Origin: Prevotella sp.
GTDB taxonomy: Bacteria; Bacteroidota; Bacteroidia; Bacteroidales; Dysgonomonadaceae
Direction of reading: 5' to 3'
Assembly: GCA_031285625.1 (NCBI GenBank)
Contig: JAITVV010000007.1
Coordinates: 124,001 to 188,000, forward strand
Length of the DNA: 64,000 bases
This document shows positions 1 through 9,840 of this stretch, one piece after another (within the stretch, counting starts at the first letter, position 1; every line of letters begins with the position of its first letter). The notes under the pieces are model-generated. The model saw only the letters and a program-made list of their open reading frames with translations, had not been told where the DNA came from and did not search any database. A program made the position numbers and the translations under genes.

Positions 1-363
1 TGCCCTGGTTTTAACACCATATCCGATGGCTACTATCTCCTGAAGCATAATTGCATCTTCTTTCAGATCGAGATCAATTGTTGTCCTACCTTTTACTTCT
101 ACTTCTTCGGATCTCATCCCCATAAAAGAGAAAACCAGTATATCTGTTCCAGCAGGCATATTTATAGCATATTTACCATCTACATCGGATAGTACACCAA
201 CAGTTGTTCCTTTCACAACAACGGAAACGCCAGGCATTGTGTTTCCTTGCACATCTTTGATTATTCCGCTAACAGTTCTTGCATTCTGGGCATACATTGT
301 CCCCACAGAGACAAGGCATAAAGCAAGAAACAGCATGGATATTCTTACAGATATTAATTTCAT
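1..363 (-). CDS. SusC/RagA-type TonB-linked outer membrane receptor, N-terminal fragment
   Basis: Partial gene: the first 121 codons are present and the rest lies beyond base 1. The protein starts with a signal peptide (MKLISVRISMLFLALCLVSV, cleavage near MYAQ). A carboxypeptidase-regulatory-like beta-sandwich follows (residues about 25-95: TVSGIIKDVQGNTMPGVSV, then DVDGKYAINMPAG). Next comes the SusC-typical linker EIVAIGYGVKTRA, which acts as the TonB box before the plug. Proteins of this family import oligosaccharides or peptides across the outer membrane with a SusD lipoprotein, which is not visible here. It is on the same strand as the glycosidase locus just upstream but is separated from it by a terminator, so it is probably its own unit. 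CAAACCTA at 396-403 would be a minus-strand -7 box (TAGGTTTG), without a good -33 box. Confidence 0.93.
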   Translation of the reverse strand, partial: MKLISVRISMLFLALCLVSVGTMYAQNARTVSGIIKDVQGNTMPGVSVVVKGTTVGVLSDVDGKYAINMPAGTDILVFSFMGMRSEEVEVKGRTTIDLDLKEDAIMLQEIVAIGYGVKTRA

Positions 364-720
364 AGTTTTTTGATTTAATTGTAACTTTTTATCTACAAAC
401 CTATTTTTTGTCCATCCAAGTATAACTGATAGTTATGACTTTAAAATGTGACATCATTATTAGCGTTTACTTATCTATTTATCAAAGTACATTTCATTTT
501 ATTCTTCGAATAAAGAATTTCAAGTGTGGTTATTAATTTTCAGTTTGTATGCCTGTGAAAATATTTTTTATTAGTATTTGTCAATAAGAATTATTTATAA
601 ACAGACCGGCATTTTTCTGTCTTTATACTTCGTTTTTGACAGATTCATTCTTTTTCGCCTTTCTTTAAAACTGCTTCCCATACGAGAACAGAAGTATGGG
701 AAGCAGTCATTCACCTAAGT
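364..720. other. Intergenic region upstream of the SusC gene
   Basis: No coding sequence seen in 357 bp. It holds the terminator of the GH116 gene at its right end and AT-rich sequence that should contain the SusC promoter. TTAGCGTTTACTT at 460-472 weakly resembles the operator-like sites of the neighbouring LacI regulator, but it is not a clean palindrome. Confidence 0.5.
663..706 (-). terminator. Rho-independent terminator after the 721-3816 glycosidase gene
   Basis: A perfect 12-bp stem (CTGCTTCCCATA at 671-682 with TATGGGAAGCAG at 695-706) encloses a 12-nt loop. On the minus strand it is followed by GTTTTAAAG and lies 15 bp past the stop codon. Confidence 0.85.
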
Positions 721-3700
721 TTACAGAAAAACAACCTTAATTTTATCTCCTGTTTTTAAATTCAATTTATCAAATGATATATCTATCTGATCATTTACAT
801 CAAATGTTGCTGGTATCACTTTATCATTGCAGAATACTTCTACCTTTTGCGGTGTAAATCCGGCAGGAACCGAAAGCTTTACTTTCTGCAGGGCAAGCCT
901 GCCATGTTTTACTTCAATAGTATTCTGTTGATTACGTCCTTCTCCGGTTTGGGAGATATTACCCCATCCTTCTGCTGCCGTAAAGAATCCTCTGAATTTA
1001 TTTGAAATCAGCTTCGGAGAGAAGCTCATAACTCCTTTAGGACCATCGTACCAATAATTTTGAATAGCATTAAGAACTCCATACGATGCCATTGCACGTG
1101 CATAATGATCACCGCACTCAATTTCGTTCCATGGATTATGTTTGGCTCCATCATAACGTGAATGCACAGCTTTCACTATGGCAAGGCCTTCATCAACCAT
1201 ACCTCTCAATATCATATTGGTAGCTACCTGATATTCAATACCTGTCCATACCTCATCACGATACCTGACACCAGCCTCGCCCGGATGTTTACTGTGCGGC
1301 CATGTACAGATCAGTAATCCCGGTTCGCCTGAATGAGCATAATATCTTTCCGGAAGGTGTGCTTCTGTCTGAGGCCCCACATCATTTGTCCAGTTATACT
1401 TCCACACCGAACGCAGTGCTTTATCAATTGCATCATTCGGATACAGATCACCGAGCCTTAACAGATCTGCCCATGTTTGTCCAAATAACTGATCGCTAAG
1501 ACATCCTTTTCCATACTGATGCTCCGGATATTCCTTTTCATCTACATCCTGTATAAAGTATTCACCATTCCACAAACGATCCATTGTATTGTCAGATCCG
1601 GCAGTATATATCTTCTTGTAACGTTCAGCAGCTGTTGTGTCATTCATTATCATAGCCATCTTCTCTCCTGCACGCAATGCTGCCAGATACAGTGCGCCCA
1701 CATAGGTGTTGGCTCCATGAAATGAAATATCATATGTATTCGGTTGCTTCTTTACAATGAGACCATCTTCATTCCCATCTTCACGAATAATATATTCCAA
1801 TGATTTCTTTATTTTAGCCCAGTTACGGGATAAAAAGAAATTATCTTTCGACATCAGATGCTCACGATACATACGCAGTATAACACTCGCATGTCCGTCT
1901 ATGAGTATACCGTGCTCGCCATTGCGTGAGAGAATTCCTCCATCCGGTTGGAGAGATACACTGTAATCGGTTTTTTCGCGTAAGTTCCGTTCCAGTTCAG
2001 GAAACAATGCAGCCATTGCCTGAGCATACCCCCAAACATGTGTACATGTACCTTCACAGGATCCTACACCTTCCCATGCCCAGAACTTATCTGTAGCCCA
2101 CCACTGGCATGTTTCAGAGGCCAGAATAGATATAGGCATCATCAAGCGGTGAGTCAGCCAATAAGGTAATGTAGTCTGATTATAATATGTATCATGGAAA
2201 TCAAAAGTAGCTTTCTCCAGTTTGCTATAGTTTTCATGTAATTGTTCAGCTACATCAAGTGAACTATTATACCAATTGGAATACATATTACCTATAGCCG
2301 GAGAATTAGGGGGTAAAGGCCTGTTCCATTCAGAACCCTTATAGCTCAACGGCCTGTTAGGGAAATACCATGAAAGCACAAAGATAACTTCCTTAGATTC
2401 TCCCGGTTTCAGGCTCATTGTAGAAGTTAATCCTCCGTTCAGTTTATCGCCCAATAAAGCCTCGGCATATGCCAATCCGTCTTTTGTAATATCTGCTGTA
2501 GCAGTAGCATTCGCATCAAAAACAGTGAGGGATAAGTTACCAAAATAAGCATGAGTTTCATCTATTTTAATACGAGGCATACCTACAGGTTCGTTGGCGA
2601 ACTGAATATTATCTACACTGATATGCCCCCAGTCACCTGTAACATCATCGATAATTTCAAAATATGCTTTTTTCCCTTTCCATTTGCTTACATCCCAGTT
2701 GCGAGGAAGGAAGTCTTCATTATTATTTCCGGTAGCGCTCATTGCTACAATACCATCAATCACAAGATTCATACACGTCTTTCCTTTGTGTGCACCTCCT
2801 GCAATATTGAATGTGATGTATTTATCAGAAATCGTAAATGTTTTGGAAGTCATTTTCCCGGTTGGCTTATCATAATCACTGTATGAGTTAGCCAATCCTT
2901 TGCCATAGTCTCCTCCAAGCGGATTTTGATTGCAGAGTTCACCTGCAGCAGGTTTATTCCCAAAAGCGGTACCTTCTACACGCCAGTTATTATAATTGCC
3001 TGATTCAAAATCATCAAATACTTTAAATTTACGGGTAGGAGATTTATCATCTTTCACTTTCCCACTAACGCTCATATCCATATATACAGATTTCTGGGAA
3101 GCATTAGAAACAACCTTATTCCTTAATGTTCCGCCTGCTCGGTCTTTCAGATCAATGCAAACGAGATTTTGCATCCAGCCTGTGAGATCTGCCTTTACAG
3201 TTTTGTCTGAGGTGTTCTTAACCGTATATTTCAAGATCGTAGCAGGTGTTGCCGACTCCTTCGCATTCAAAGGAATAAAAGGAGAATATACCTGGGAACT
3301 AACCTTTACAGGAAGTTCATTACTTTTTGAGTTATAATCAATAAATGCTATTGGGTATTCACCTATGAAAGAGATATCATCAAAGTCTTTTTTACTTAAT
3401 TCCTTTGTATATTTCTTTTGACTATCATCCACCGTGATTTTAAAACCCTGATCGATATAACTCATCGGTTCGAATGTCTGATAACATACTTTCCATGGGC
3501 CTAACGGTGTCTCAAAATTTAATAACCAGTCTATACCATAACCGGTATTGTATGCATTATTTGCAATCCACCAGTTAGCCAGTGTTCCATCACCTCTAAC
3601 ATATAGTTGTCCGGCAGCAATTCCGCCGCAAGGCATACCAATAGTTACAAGTTCATTCCCTTTATATACTTTTCTTTCTCCTTTACTATTTTTATCTCCT

Positions 3701-3816
3701 ATAAACGCCTGTATATTTCCCTTATCGGGAGAAACTTTATGATCAGATGAAATTTGTTGGCTAAAAACGAATAGGGGTAATAAAAACAGCAAAACTAATG
3801 TGCTGTATTGTTTCAT
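721..3816 (-). CDS. Secreted GH116-type glycoside hydrolase with an inserted beta-sandwich domain
   Basis: 1031 aa with a type I signal peptide (MKQYSTLVLLFLLPLFVFSQ). The N-terminal block GMPCGGIAAGQLYVRGDGTL matches the GBA2/GH116 N-terminal domain. The (alpha/alpha)6 catalytic domain (former DUF608) shows CEGTCTHVWGYAQA near residue 585 and NTYDISFHGANTYVGALYLA near 693; the Asp in the latter lies in the block that carries the acid/base in GH116. Known members are retaining beta-glucosidases, beta-xylosidases or glucosylceramidases, so the substrate cannot be read from sequence. Residues about 265-407 (starting FDDFESGNYNNW, ending near GDWGHISVDNIQF) form an inserted jelly-roll module like the one found in GH32 levanase-type proteins. 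The second GH116 protein here lacks it. A repeat-containing gap separates this gene from fucI. Confidence 0.85.
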   Translation of the reverse strand: MKQYSTLVLLFLLPLFVFSQQISSDHKVSPDKGNIQAFIGDKNSKGERKVYKGNELVTIGMPCGGIAAGQLYVRGDGTLANWWIANNAYNTGYGIDWLLNFETPLGPWKVCYQTFEPMSYIDQGFKITVDDSQKKYTKELSKKDFDDISFIGEYPIAFIDYNSKSNELPVKVSSQVYSPFIPLNAKESATPATILKYTVKNTSDKTVKADLTGWMQNLVCIDLKDRAGGTLRNKVVSNASQKSVYMDMSVSGKVKDDKSPTRKFKVFDDFESGNYNNWRVEGTAFGNKPAAGELCNQNPLGGDYGKGLANSYSDYDKPTGKMTSKTFTISDKYITFNIAGGAHKGKTCMNLVIDGIVAMSATGNNNEDFLPRNWDVSKWKGKKAYFEIIDDVTGDWGHISVDNIQFANEPVGMPRIKIDETHAYFGNLSLTVFDANATATADITKDGLAYAEALLGDKLNGGLTSTMSLKPGESKEVIFVLSWYFPNRPLSYKGSEWNRPLPPNSPAIGNMYSNWYNSSLDVAEQLHENYSKLEKATFDFHDTYYNQTTLPYWLTHRLMMPISILASETCQWWATDKFWAWEGVGSCEGTCTHVWGYAQAMAALFPELERNLREKTDYSVSLQPDGGILSRNGEHGILIDGHASVILRMYREHLMSKDNFFLSRNWAKIKKSLEYIIREDGNEDGLIVKKQPNTYDISFHGANTYVGALYLAALRAGEKMAMIMNDTTAAERYKKIYTAGSDNTMDRLWNGEYFIQDVDEKEYPEHQYGKGCLSDQLFGQTWADLLRLGDLYPNDAIDKALRSVWKYNWTNDVGPQTEAHLPERYYAHSGEPGLLICTWPHSKHPGEAGVRYRDEVWTGIEYQVATNMILRGMVDEGLAIVKAVHSRYDGAKHNPWNEIECGDHYARAMASYGVLNAIQNYWYDGPKGVMSFSPKLISNKFRGFFTAAEGWGNISQTGEGRNQQNTIEVKHGRLALQKVKLSVPAGFTPQKVEVFCNDKVIPATFDVNDQIDISFDKLNLKTGDKIKVVFL

Positions 3817-3848
3817 CTTAATTTATTTTGAATTAGTGTTTTTCATTT

Positions 3849-4021
3849 AGGAGGGTGCCAAAAGAAATTTTTTCTATTTCTTTGTCATGTTGAATTCGAA
3901 GGATCGGCGAAACCAACAGGAGTAAAACATCTCATGACCGAAGGGTCGAGATTCTTCATTACATTCAGAATGACAAAGAGAGTAACATCTTTATAGTGCA
4001 ATTTTACTTTTGACACCTCCC
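3849..4021. repeat. Palindromic MITE-like element
   Basis: The ends are imperfect terminal inverted repeats (GGAGGGTGCCAAAAG at 3849-3863 against CTTTTGACACCTCCC at 4007-4021). A second inverted pair lies inside: TCTTTGTCATGTTGAAT on the left against ATTCAGAATGACAAAGA on the right. The 173-bp unit has no ORF and fills most of the gap between fucI and the downstream GH116 gene. No clear target duplication is visible. Its inner arms resemble the ends of the hairpin repeats near 14040, 41230 and 47735. Confidence 0.6.
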
Positions 4022-4035
4022 TTGATAGCTAGTAA

Positions 4036-5802
4036 TTATTTATATCTGGGGCCATAATTTTCGCAAGCTCTGTAATCTGAGCCTTCAATATCCGATCCGA
4101 ATGAATTCCATGCAGAAGGCCTGAAAATATTGTCTTCATCAACATTATGCATGCATACCGGGATAGAAACCATAGCTGCTAGCGATATAAGGTCTGCACC
4201 GATATGTCCGTAACTAATGGCTCCATGGTTAGCTCCCCAATAATTCATTACGGAATACACATCCTTGAAATGTCCTTTTCCAGTCAGTCTTGGCACAAAG
4301 AACGTCGAAGGCCAGGTTTTATCGGTACGCTTGTCAATAACATCAAATACATCAGCAGGGAATGTTGCTGTCCATCCTTCGGCAATCTGGAGAACGGGGC
4401 CTAAACCTTTCACCAGATTGATACGACACATGGTAACAGGCATATTCGCCTTTGACAATAATTTGGATGAATAACCTCCTCCCCGGAAATACTCCAATGA
4501 CGAAGGACCCCATTTAGTTGCCTTAAGCATAGCGCCTACTTCACTTTCATTTATTTCCCAGAATGGTTTCATTACAGGCTTACCATCTTTAGTCTGCTCG
4601 CCAGTTGCATCTAATGTGCATGCTCCCGAGTTGATAAGATGAATCGCTCCATCTTTCAGTAATCCATCCGGCTCCCATCCGGTTACCCGCTTCAGCGATG
4701 CGGGGCTCCAATAAGTTCTTACATCAGCAAATATCTGTGCAGTATTGGTTAAAAGATTACCAAACAACATGGATATTGCATTCAGATGATCGTCTTCTGT
4801 CGCAAAGGTGAAAGGAGCTCTTATACCATTCCAATCGAAGGAAGTATTCAGTATTGCTTCCGAGAAATCACCATTAGGCATAAAATCTGTCCACTGGCGC
4901 TGCCCCTGAAAACCTCCAGCAATAGCATTGTGTCCCATTGCTTCTTCTTCGAATCCTATAAGTTTATCGTTACCTATCATAAGGTCGCGCATGATCAGTG
5001 TCATTTTAACTACAAATTCCCAGTCCTGATCCTTTTGTTCCCTTGTACGGCGGATAGCCTCCGGATTGTGGTCAGGTAATTCATTTACAGCACAATGTTT
5101 TTTGGTCCAAGCCAATGCTTTTTCATATTCTTCCTTATCATATATTTCCTGTTGTATACGACGCAGGATTTCAGAACAATCTACATATTCGGTACGCATA
5201 CCAAGATACTCCTGTAGAAACTCAGGGTTGACAATAGATCCACCGATACCCATAGAGACACTACCTATAGCCAGGTATGATTTACCCCGCATAATAGCGA
5301 CAGCAAGACCAGCTTTTGCAAATCGTAATAGTTTTTCTTTTACATCATCTGGTATAGCTGTATCTCCTATATCCTGAATATCATGTCCGTAGATACCGAA
5401 TGCAGGCAACCCTTTTTGCGTATGGGCAGCAAGCGCAGCAGCAAGATAAACCGCTCCCGGGCGTTCTGTACCGTTAAAACCCCAGATTGCTTTAGGTATA
5501 AGCGGATCCATATCAATCGTTTCCGATCCGTAACACCAACAAGGTGTGACAGATAAGGATAAACCGACATTCTCTTTCTCGAATTTCTCCGCACAATTAG
5601 CAGCTTCTTTTACCCCACCTATGCAGGTATCTGCAATAATACATTCTACTGGTGTACCATCCGGATATTTTAGATTTTCACTGTAGAATTTTGCAACATT
5701 ACGCGCCATATTCATTGTGGTTTCTTCCAATGATTCACGGATTCCTCTGCGACGCCCGTCAATAATAGGCCTGATCCCGATTCTCGGATAATTCTTTCCC
5801 AT
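4036..5802 (-). CDS. fucI: L-fucose isomerase-type aldose/ketose isomerase
   Basis: 588 aa, close to the usual length of about 590. The family converts L-fucose to L-fuculose, and often D-arabinose to D-ribulose, in the cytoplasm with Mn2+. It opens with the typical [20 protein letters not shown]. It carries [32 protein letters not shown] and [10 protein letters not shown], the blocks that hold the metal- and substrate-binding acidic residues, plus [16 protein letters not shown] near the C-terminus. The gene follows the 5836-7071 lipoprotein gene by 33 bp and is probably co-transcribed with it and with the second GH116 gene. No fuculokinase or aldolase gene is in the window, so the true sugar is uncertain. 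Confidence 0.93.
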   Translation of the reverse strand: MGKNYPRIGIRPIIDGRRRGIRESLEETTMNMARNVAKFYSENLKYPDGTPVECIIADTCIGGVKEAANCAEKFEKENVGLSLSVTPCWCYGSETIDMDPLIPKAIWGFNGTERPGAVYLAAALAAHTQKGLPAFGIYGHDIQDIGDTAIPDDVKEKLLRFAKAGLAVAIMRGKSYLAIGSVSMGIGGSIVNPEFLQEYLGMRTEYVDCSEILRRIQQEIYDKEEYEKALAWTKKHCAVNELPDHNPEAIRRTREQKDQDWEFVVKMTLIMRDLMIGNDKLIGFEEEAMGHNAIAGGFQGQRQWTDFMPNGDFSEAILNTSFDWNGIRAPFTFATEDDHLNAISMLFGNLLTNTAQIFADVRTYWSPASLKRVTGWEPDGLLKDGAIHLINSGACTLDATGEQTKDGKPVMKPFWEINESEVGAMLKATKWGPSSLEYFRGGGYSSKLLSKANMPVTMCRINLVKGLGPVLQIAEGWTATFPADVFDVIDKRTDKTWPSTFFVPRLTGKGHFKDVYSVMNYWGANHGAISYGHIGADLISLAAMVSIPVCMHNVDEDNIFRPSAWNSFGSDIEGSDYRACENYGPRYK

Positions 5803-5835
5803 AATCTTAAATTTTAAGTTATAATTCTCTATATT

Positions 5836-7071
5836 TTATTTGAATATTGTTTTTATTTTATCAATGGAGACTCCAAACAGTTTTTCAGTAATCACTGTAA
5901 GGTCTTCCTCTTCGCCTATAAAATGAAATACATTATGAAGGTGTACCAAAGATTCGGCAGGCTTAAGGAACGCCGCAGGCGAAGCGCTTTCTATTTCGAT
6001 GAATGGTCCCATAATGCTGCCATCTTCGAGAGGCCCGTCATTATAAGCATTCATAGCATCTCCAACCAGCGGATCTTTCTCAGAATTCCACTCCTGATTG
6101 AGATATATTTTGTCCGGAGCTACATCAAAAGTTGTGATAGTCAGTTTCTTTGTATCAGGATCGTAGTTTCCTGCTACAGACTTTGTGCGAAGCCTGCTCA
6201 TACCCAGTTTGTTCCTGTTTTTTCCATCTGTTTTCAGATAGAGCACACCATCTACGACCTTTAGCCTGTCTGCAGGAATTTCTCCAAAATAATCCGTTGT
6301 GGCTACTATACCAAGATCTTTTTCATTCCCTTCCTTAAAAGGAACTATTGTCATCGAATTTGGCGCAGGATTGTACATATCCAGCATCCAGATACATATA
6401 GTACCTGTCTCTTTTGTCCATTCGAAATTATCTGTATTTGTCAACGTATTTTCGGTAAGATACCCCACCGATTTTACAGCATCAGTGAGTGTTATTCCTA
6501 ACATAGAAGCTATTTCCTGTGTGTTGATTAATTTTATGCTCCTATTAACATCTACATTGAAAGTGGTACCAACATAATTTGTAATACGCATTTGTTTGTT
6601 CATAGAAACATTCTTAGACGAAGCAGATGTAACAGTCCATGCTTCGGTATCGAATGGAGCCGGAGTATGCCAGTTATCATAAACTTGCTTTACTCCCGGT
6701 TTGAAGTAGATAGAAAACTTACCTCCTTCGGGACCCAACCACAAGCGGTTTTCACCGCCATAGCCATTCATATGTTCGTTAATCTCTTTCGAGTCGAGTA
6801 CTTTATAATTGAGATAACCAAGACTTGCACCTTCAAGACCGTCTACAGTTGAAGTGAATACTTTAGCCTGATAGCCCGGAGAAACCAGTACCTGTGCCTT
6901 TTCATCATCACTGGTCAATATAATGATGCTATCCTTTTCTGATAAATAATTAACATCATAGCCAAAAGTTCCCTTTCCAAATGTTTTCATATCCTTTTTT
7001 GTTTTACTATTGCAGGATAGCATACCTATACATAGCACTGCAATGATTAACCTATTAATTATTGATTTCAT
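5836..7071 (-). CDS. Uncharacterised lipoprotein of the sugar locus (DUF6786-like)
   Basis: 411 aa from the start at 7071. I prefer this start because it opens a lipoprotein signal (MKSIINRLIIAVLCIGMLSC, lipobox GMLSC) and leaves 13 bp after the upstream gene; a start at 7104 would overlap that gene. The body is beta-rich, with motifs such as NRLWLGPEGGKFSIYF, GTICIWMLDMYNPAPNSMT and FIEIESASPAAFLKPAES. These recall Bacteroidota proteins grouped as DUF6786, possibly with a galactose-mutarotase-like fold; that assignment is from memory and uncertain. Its place between a GH116 gene and fucI suggests a periplasmic role in handling the same glycan or sugar. Confidence 0.7.
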   Translation of the reverse strand: MKSIINRLIIAVLCIGMLSCNSKTKKDMKTFGKGTFGYDVNYLSEKDSIIILTSDDEKAQVLVSPGYQAKVFTSTVDGLEGASLGYLNYKVLDSKEINEHMNGYGGENRLWLGPEGGKFSIYFKPGVKQVYDNWHTPAPFDTEAWTVTSASSKNVSMNKQMRITNYVGTTFNVDVNRSIKLINTQEIASMLGITLTDAVKSVGYLTENTLTNTDNFEWTKETGTICIWMLDMYNPAPNSMTIVPFKEGNEKDLGIVATTDYFGEIPADRLKVVDGVLYLKTDGKNRNKLGMSRLRTKSVAGNYDPDTKKLTITTFDVAPDKIYLNQEWNSEKDPLVGDAMNAYNDGPLEDGSIMGPFIEIESASPAAFLKPAESLVHLHNVFHFIGEEEDLTVITEKLFGVSIDKIKTIFK

Positions 7072-7084
7072 ACCTGTAAGTTTT

Positions 7085-9652
7085 TTAGATTGACTTACTC
7101 TCAAATGCTATCTCTTTACCGGAAAGGTTGCATAACTTTATATCTATACTGCCATAATAAATGGCTATAACCGGCTTGCCTCCTTTTACTTCTACTGTTC
7201 CAAATCCTTTATCAGTAGAAAGGAATGTTGTAAAGTCACCATCTATCTTAGAGTCGATATATAATGTTTTGTCTACGGCATCGTAACGAACACCTGTCAG
7301 CGCCTGTAATAAGCTATAGCTGGATAATGCCCTTGCATACCATGCCCCACACTCATATTCATTATAAGGATTACGGACTTTTCCTGTATAGCGGTCACGG
7401 CAAGTACGAACTATCTCAAGCCCCTTTTCTACTTCACCTTCGAAGATAAGATGTGCTGCCACCTGATATTCTATGCCTGTCCATACCTCATCGCTATATA
7501 CAAACGGAATACTTAGCTTTCCTCCTTTAGGCCATGTGCAAAGTAATAATCCTCCCTCATTGCCCAGAGCAAATGTCGGGCGTTGCGGATTAGCGTGATC
7601 GCGCAAATCTTTTTTCAAATTATATTTGTGGATAGAAACTAAATGACTCTTTACTTTTTCCTTATCGATAGGCTCTTCCATTCCGGCAGCAAGCGCCATC
7701 CAGCAACCAAGAATGCCATCAGATAAGCAACCTTTTCCATATTGATATTTCGGCCCTTCTTTTTCGAGAAGCGTACGTGCTTCTGCTGAGTAATCACTAT
7801 TCCAGTTACTTAAAGACAAAGCAACAGGATCAGGCGATTTTAGATCTTTCCAGCGGATATCCTGAATAAAGTATTCTCCATCATAAAGCTTGGTTTCCAT
7901 ATATACTTTGCTCTTAGTCAAAAGCTCTTCGTATTCTGCAACATTCTCATTCAAGGCTTTACCCATCAGTACCATACTTTGCAAAGCGGATGTGTAGATA
8001 CTAGTACACATGCCATCCGGTCCCCAGAACTCGATATCATAAGTGTTATGATGAGGCTCTTCCAAAGCACCTGTTTTTCGTGGATCCCATATGTTAATAC
8101 AATAATCTATACTTTGTTTCACCTGTCGATACATCATTTTCAGCCAATCGGTATTTCCACTGATACGCCAATCCCTGTACATCTTGATAATACCACCTAA
8201 CTGACCATCAGATGCAGAATGGAAATCATGTTTCACCGGGCGGATAGGTATATTGGTGCGGAACATCTGATGTCCCGACTTATCCTGACTTACATAAAAT
8301 TCTGTTTCTCTCAATGATCTTTCCAGTGCAGGGAAAAGATGAGGAATAGCCTGTGCATAATTCCATACATGTGTACACGAACCATGACAAGAGCCCCATG
8401 TATCACCACAACCTTCATAATTCCAAAGGCGTCCGTCATGCTGGCGCATAACTGTAGGTGATTTTAAAATAGAGAGGTTTGCACTCACAGCTTCAACTAC
8501 TTCAGCAGGCAGCGAACTGCTATAAAATGCTTTTGTGAATAATTCCGATTTAGACTTCAGGTCATTGTAGTTAGTAGCCCAATATGATGTCAGTTCACCA
8601 ATATTCTTAAAGCGGGTACTATACCAAGGTTCGTAATATTTAGGAGTTGTACCGTCACCATAGTTTACAGGACAGGCTGTTCCTTTATCCGAATCTGTCA
8701 CAGCATCCGTGCCAATATTTATATTTGATTTAGGAACGTACCATGCCATGTGCAAACGGATCGTTTTAGTTTCGCCGGCTTTTACCTTAAACGGAACATA
8801 AAGCGATCCTCCCGGTGCATTTTTTTCAACGGGTTCGTTTGTTAATATTGCTCCGTCAGCAACCGCATTCCATGCCATGGTAAGTGGATCCCACCATCCG
8901 CCACGAAACCAGCAATGATTTACTTTTGTATTATCATCATCTGTATAGATAGCAAATTCACCTTGTAGATGAGGTTTATCAGCAGGAGCTTCCTGTGTAA
9001 GTATAAAACCATTCTTAGTGGATTTCACTGTATTTACGGCCTCATCGGTCTTTTTCATAAAATTGCGTGAATTGTATGAAAAGATAGCTTCCACATCTTC
9101 TGATGCTGTATTTGTAAATGTATATTCCAATGCACCTACGGGTAAGCTTGAGTTATCATTGTCGGTAGGAATAAAAGGGCTCCATCCTTTGATCTGTACA
9201 TCGAGAGGCACGTCTTTATCTTTCAGATTAATAGTAGCAAATGGAAACTTTGAACTGAATGTTACATCATCGAACCGGGGTAATCCCCATGTGGTAAGCG
9301 GGCCTCCCAGAGCCGATTCACGATCTCCAAACTTCTTCCTGTCAGGAACCGGCCCTTCCAGAACCTTTGAACCATTTTCTTTACCTTTTACATGTATTGC
9401 AGCAAACATACACGGCTCCATAAATACGTCAGGCTGATGCCGTACCGACATGTTGGATATTGCGCCCGTGCCTTCTATACAGAACATTCCACCACCGATT
9501 CCTCCTATCGGAAAGGCTATCCGGTTCAGGTTATCTCCCCCATAAGAAGTTTCATACGTCCGCTTGAATACTGCGGATTCATTCTTTTTGCAAGCAAAGA
9601 ACAAGCTACTTGCTATACAAAGTAACAATACTGATAAAGCTAATTTTTTCAT
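7085..9652 (-). CDS. GH116-type glycoside hydrolase lipoprotein
   Basis: 855 aa from the start at 9652, which opens a lipoprotein signal ending SSLFFAC; an upstream start at 9682 adds only ten unlikely residues. The N-terminal domain begins RIAFPIGGIGGGMFCIEGTG. The catalytic domain shows CHGSCTHVWNYAQAIPHLFP near residue 422 and NTYDIEFWGPDGMCTS near 534, both shared with the other GH116 protein here. SDEVWTGIEYQVAAHLIFEG is the C-terminal family block, matched by RDEVWTGIEYQVATNMILRG in the paralogue. It lacks that protein's inserted jelly-roll. Membrane anchoring in the periplasm or on the surface suggests it trims an oligosaccharide before uptake. It is followed at 13 bp by the 5836-7071 lipoprotein gene and then by fucI. 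Confidence 0.85.
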   Translation of the reverse strand: MKKLALSVLLLCIASSLFFACKKNESAVFKRTYETSYGGDNLNRIAFPIGGIGGGMFCIEGTGAISNMSVRHQPDVFMEPCMFAAIHVKGKENGSKVLEGPVPDRKKFGDRESALGGPLTTWGLPRFDDVTFSSKFPFATINLKDKDVPLDVQIKGWSPFIPTDNDNSSLPVGALEYTFTNTASEDVEAIFSYNSRNFMKKTDEAVNTVKSTKNGFILTQEAPADKPHLQGEFAIYTDDDNTKVNHCWFRGGWWDPLTMAWNAVADGAILTNEPVEKNAPGGSLYVPFKVKAGETKTIRLHMAWYVPKSNINIGTDAVTDSDKGTACPVNYGDGTTPKYYEPWYSTRFKNIGELTSYWATNYNDLKSKSELFTKAFYSSSLPAEVVEAVSANLSILKSPTVMRQHDGRLWNYEGCGDTWGSCHGSCTHVWNYAQAIPHLFPALERSLRETEFYVSQDKSGHQMFRTNIPIRPVKHDFHSASDGQLGGIIKMYRDWRISGNTDWLKMMYRQVKQSIDYCINIWDPRKTGALEEPHHNTYDIEFWGPDGMCTSIYTSALQSMVLMGKALNENVAEYEELLTKSKVYMETKLYDGEYFIQDIRWKDLKSPDPVALSLSNWNSDYSAEARTLLEKEGPKYQYGKGCLSDGILGCWMALAAGMEEPIDKEKVKSHLVSIHKYNLKKDLRDHANPQRPTFALGNEGGLLLCTWPKGGKLSIPFVYSDEVWTGIEYQVAAHLIFEGEVEKGLEIVRTCRDRYTGKVRNPYNEYECGAWYARALSSYSLLQALTGVRYDAVDKTLYIDSKIDGDFTTFLSTDKGFGTVEVKGGKPVIAIYYGSIDIKLCNLSGKEIAFESKSI

Positions 9653-9840
9653 ATGTATTATGTTTGAAATTGTTATTTTCAAATTATCACTGATTCATAA
9701 GGCTCTCAGCCATAGCTGATAATAAAGGATTATATTAGATCATTAAAGGGTGTAGAAGGACACAGTTATCATATAACCGTAATCAGAAATACCAATTGCT
9801 TCATAGTTTTAGGTATTTAAGTTTATTGAGAATAAATCTC

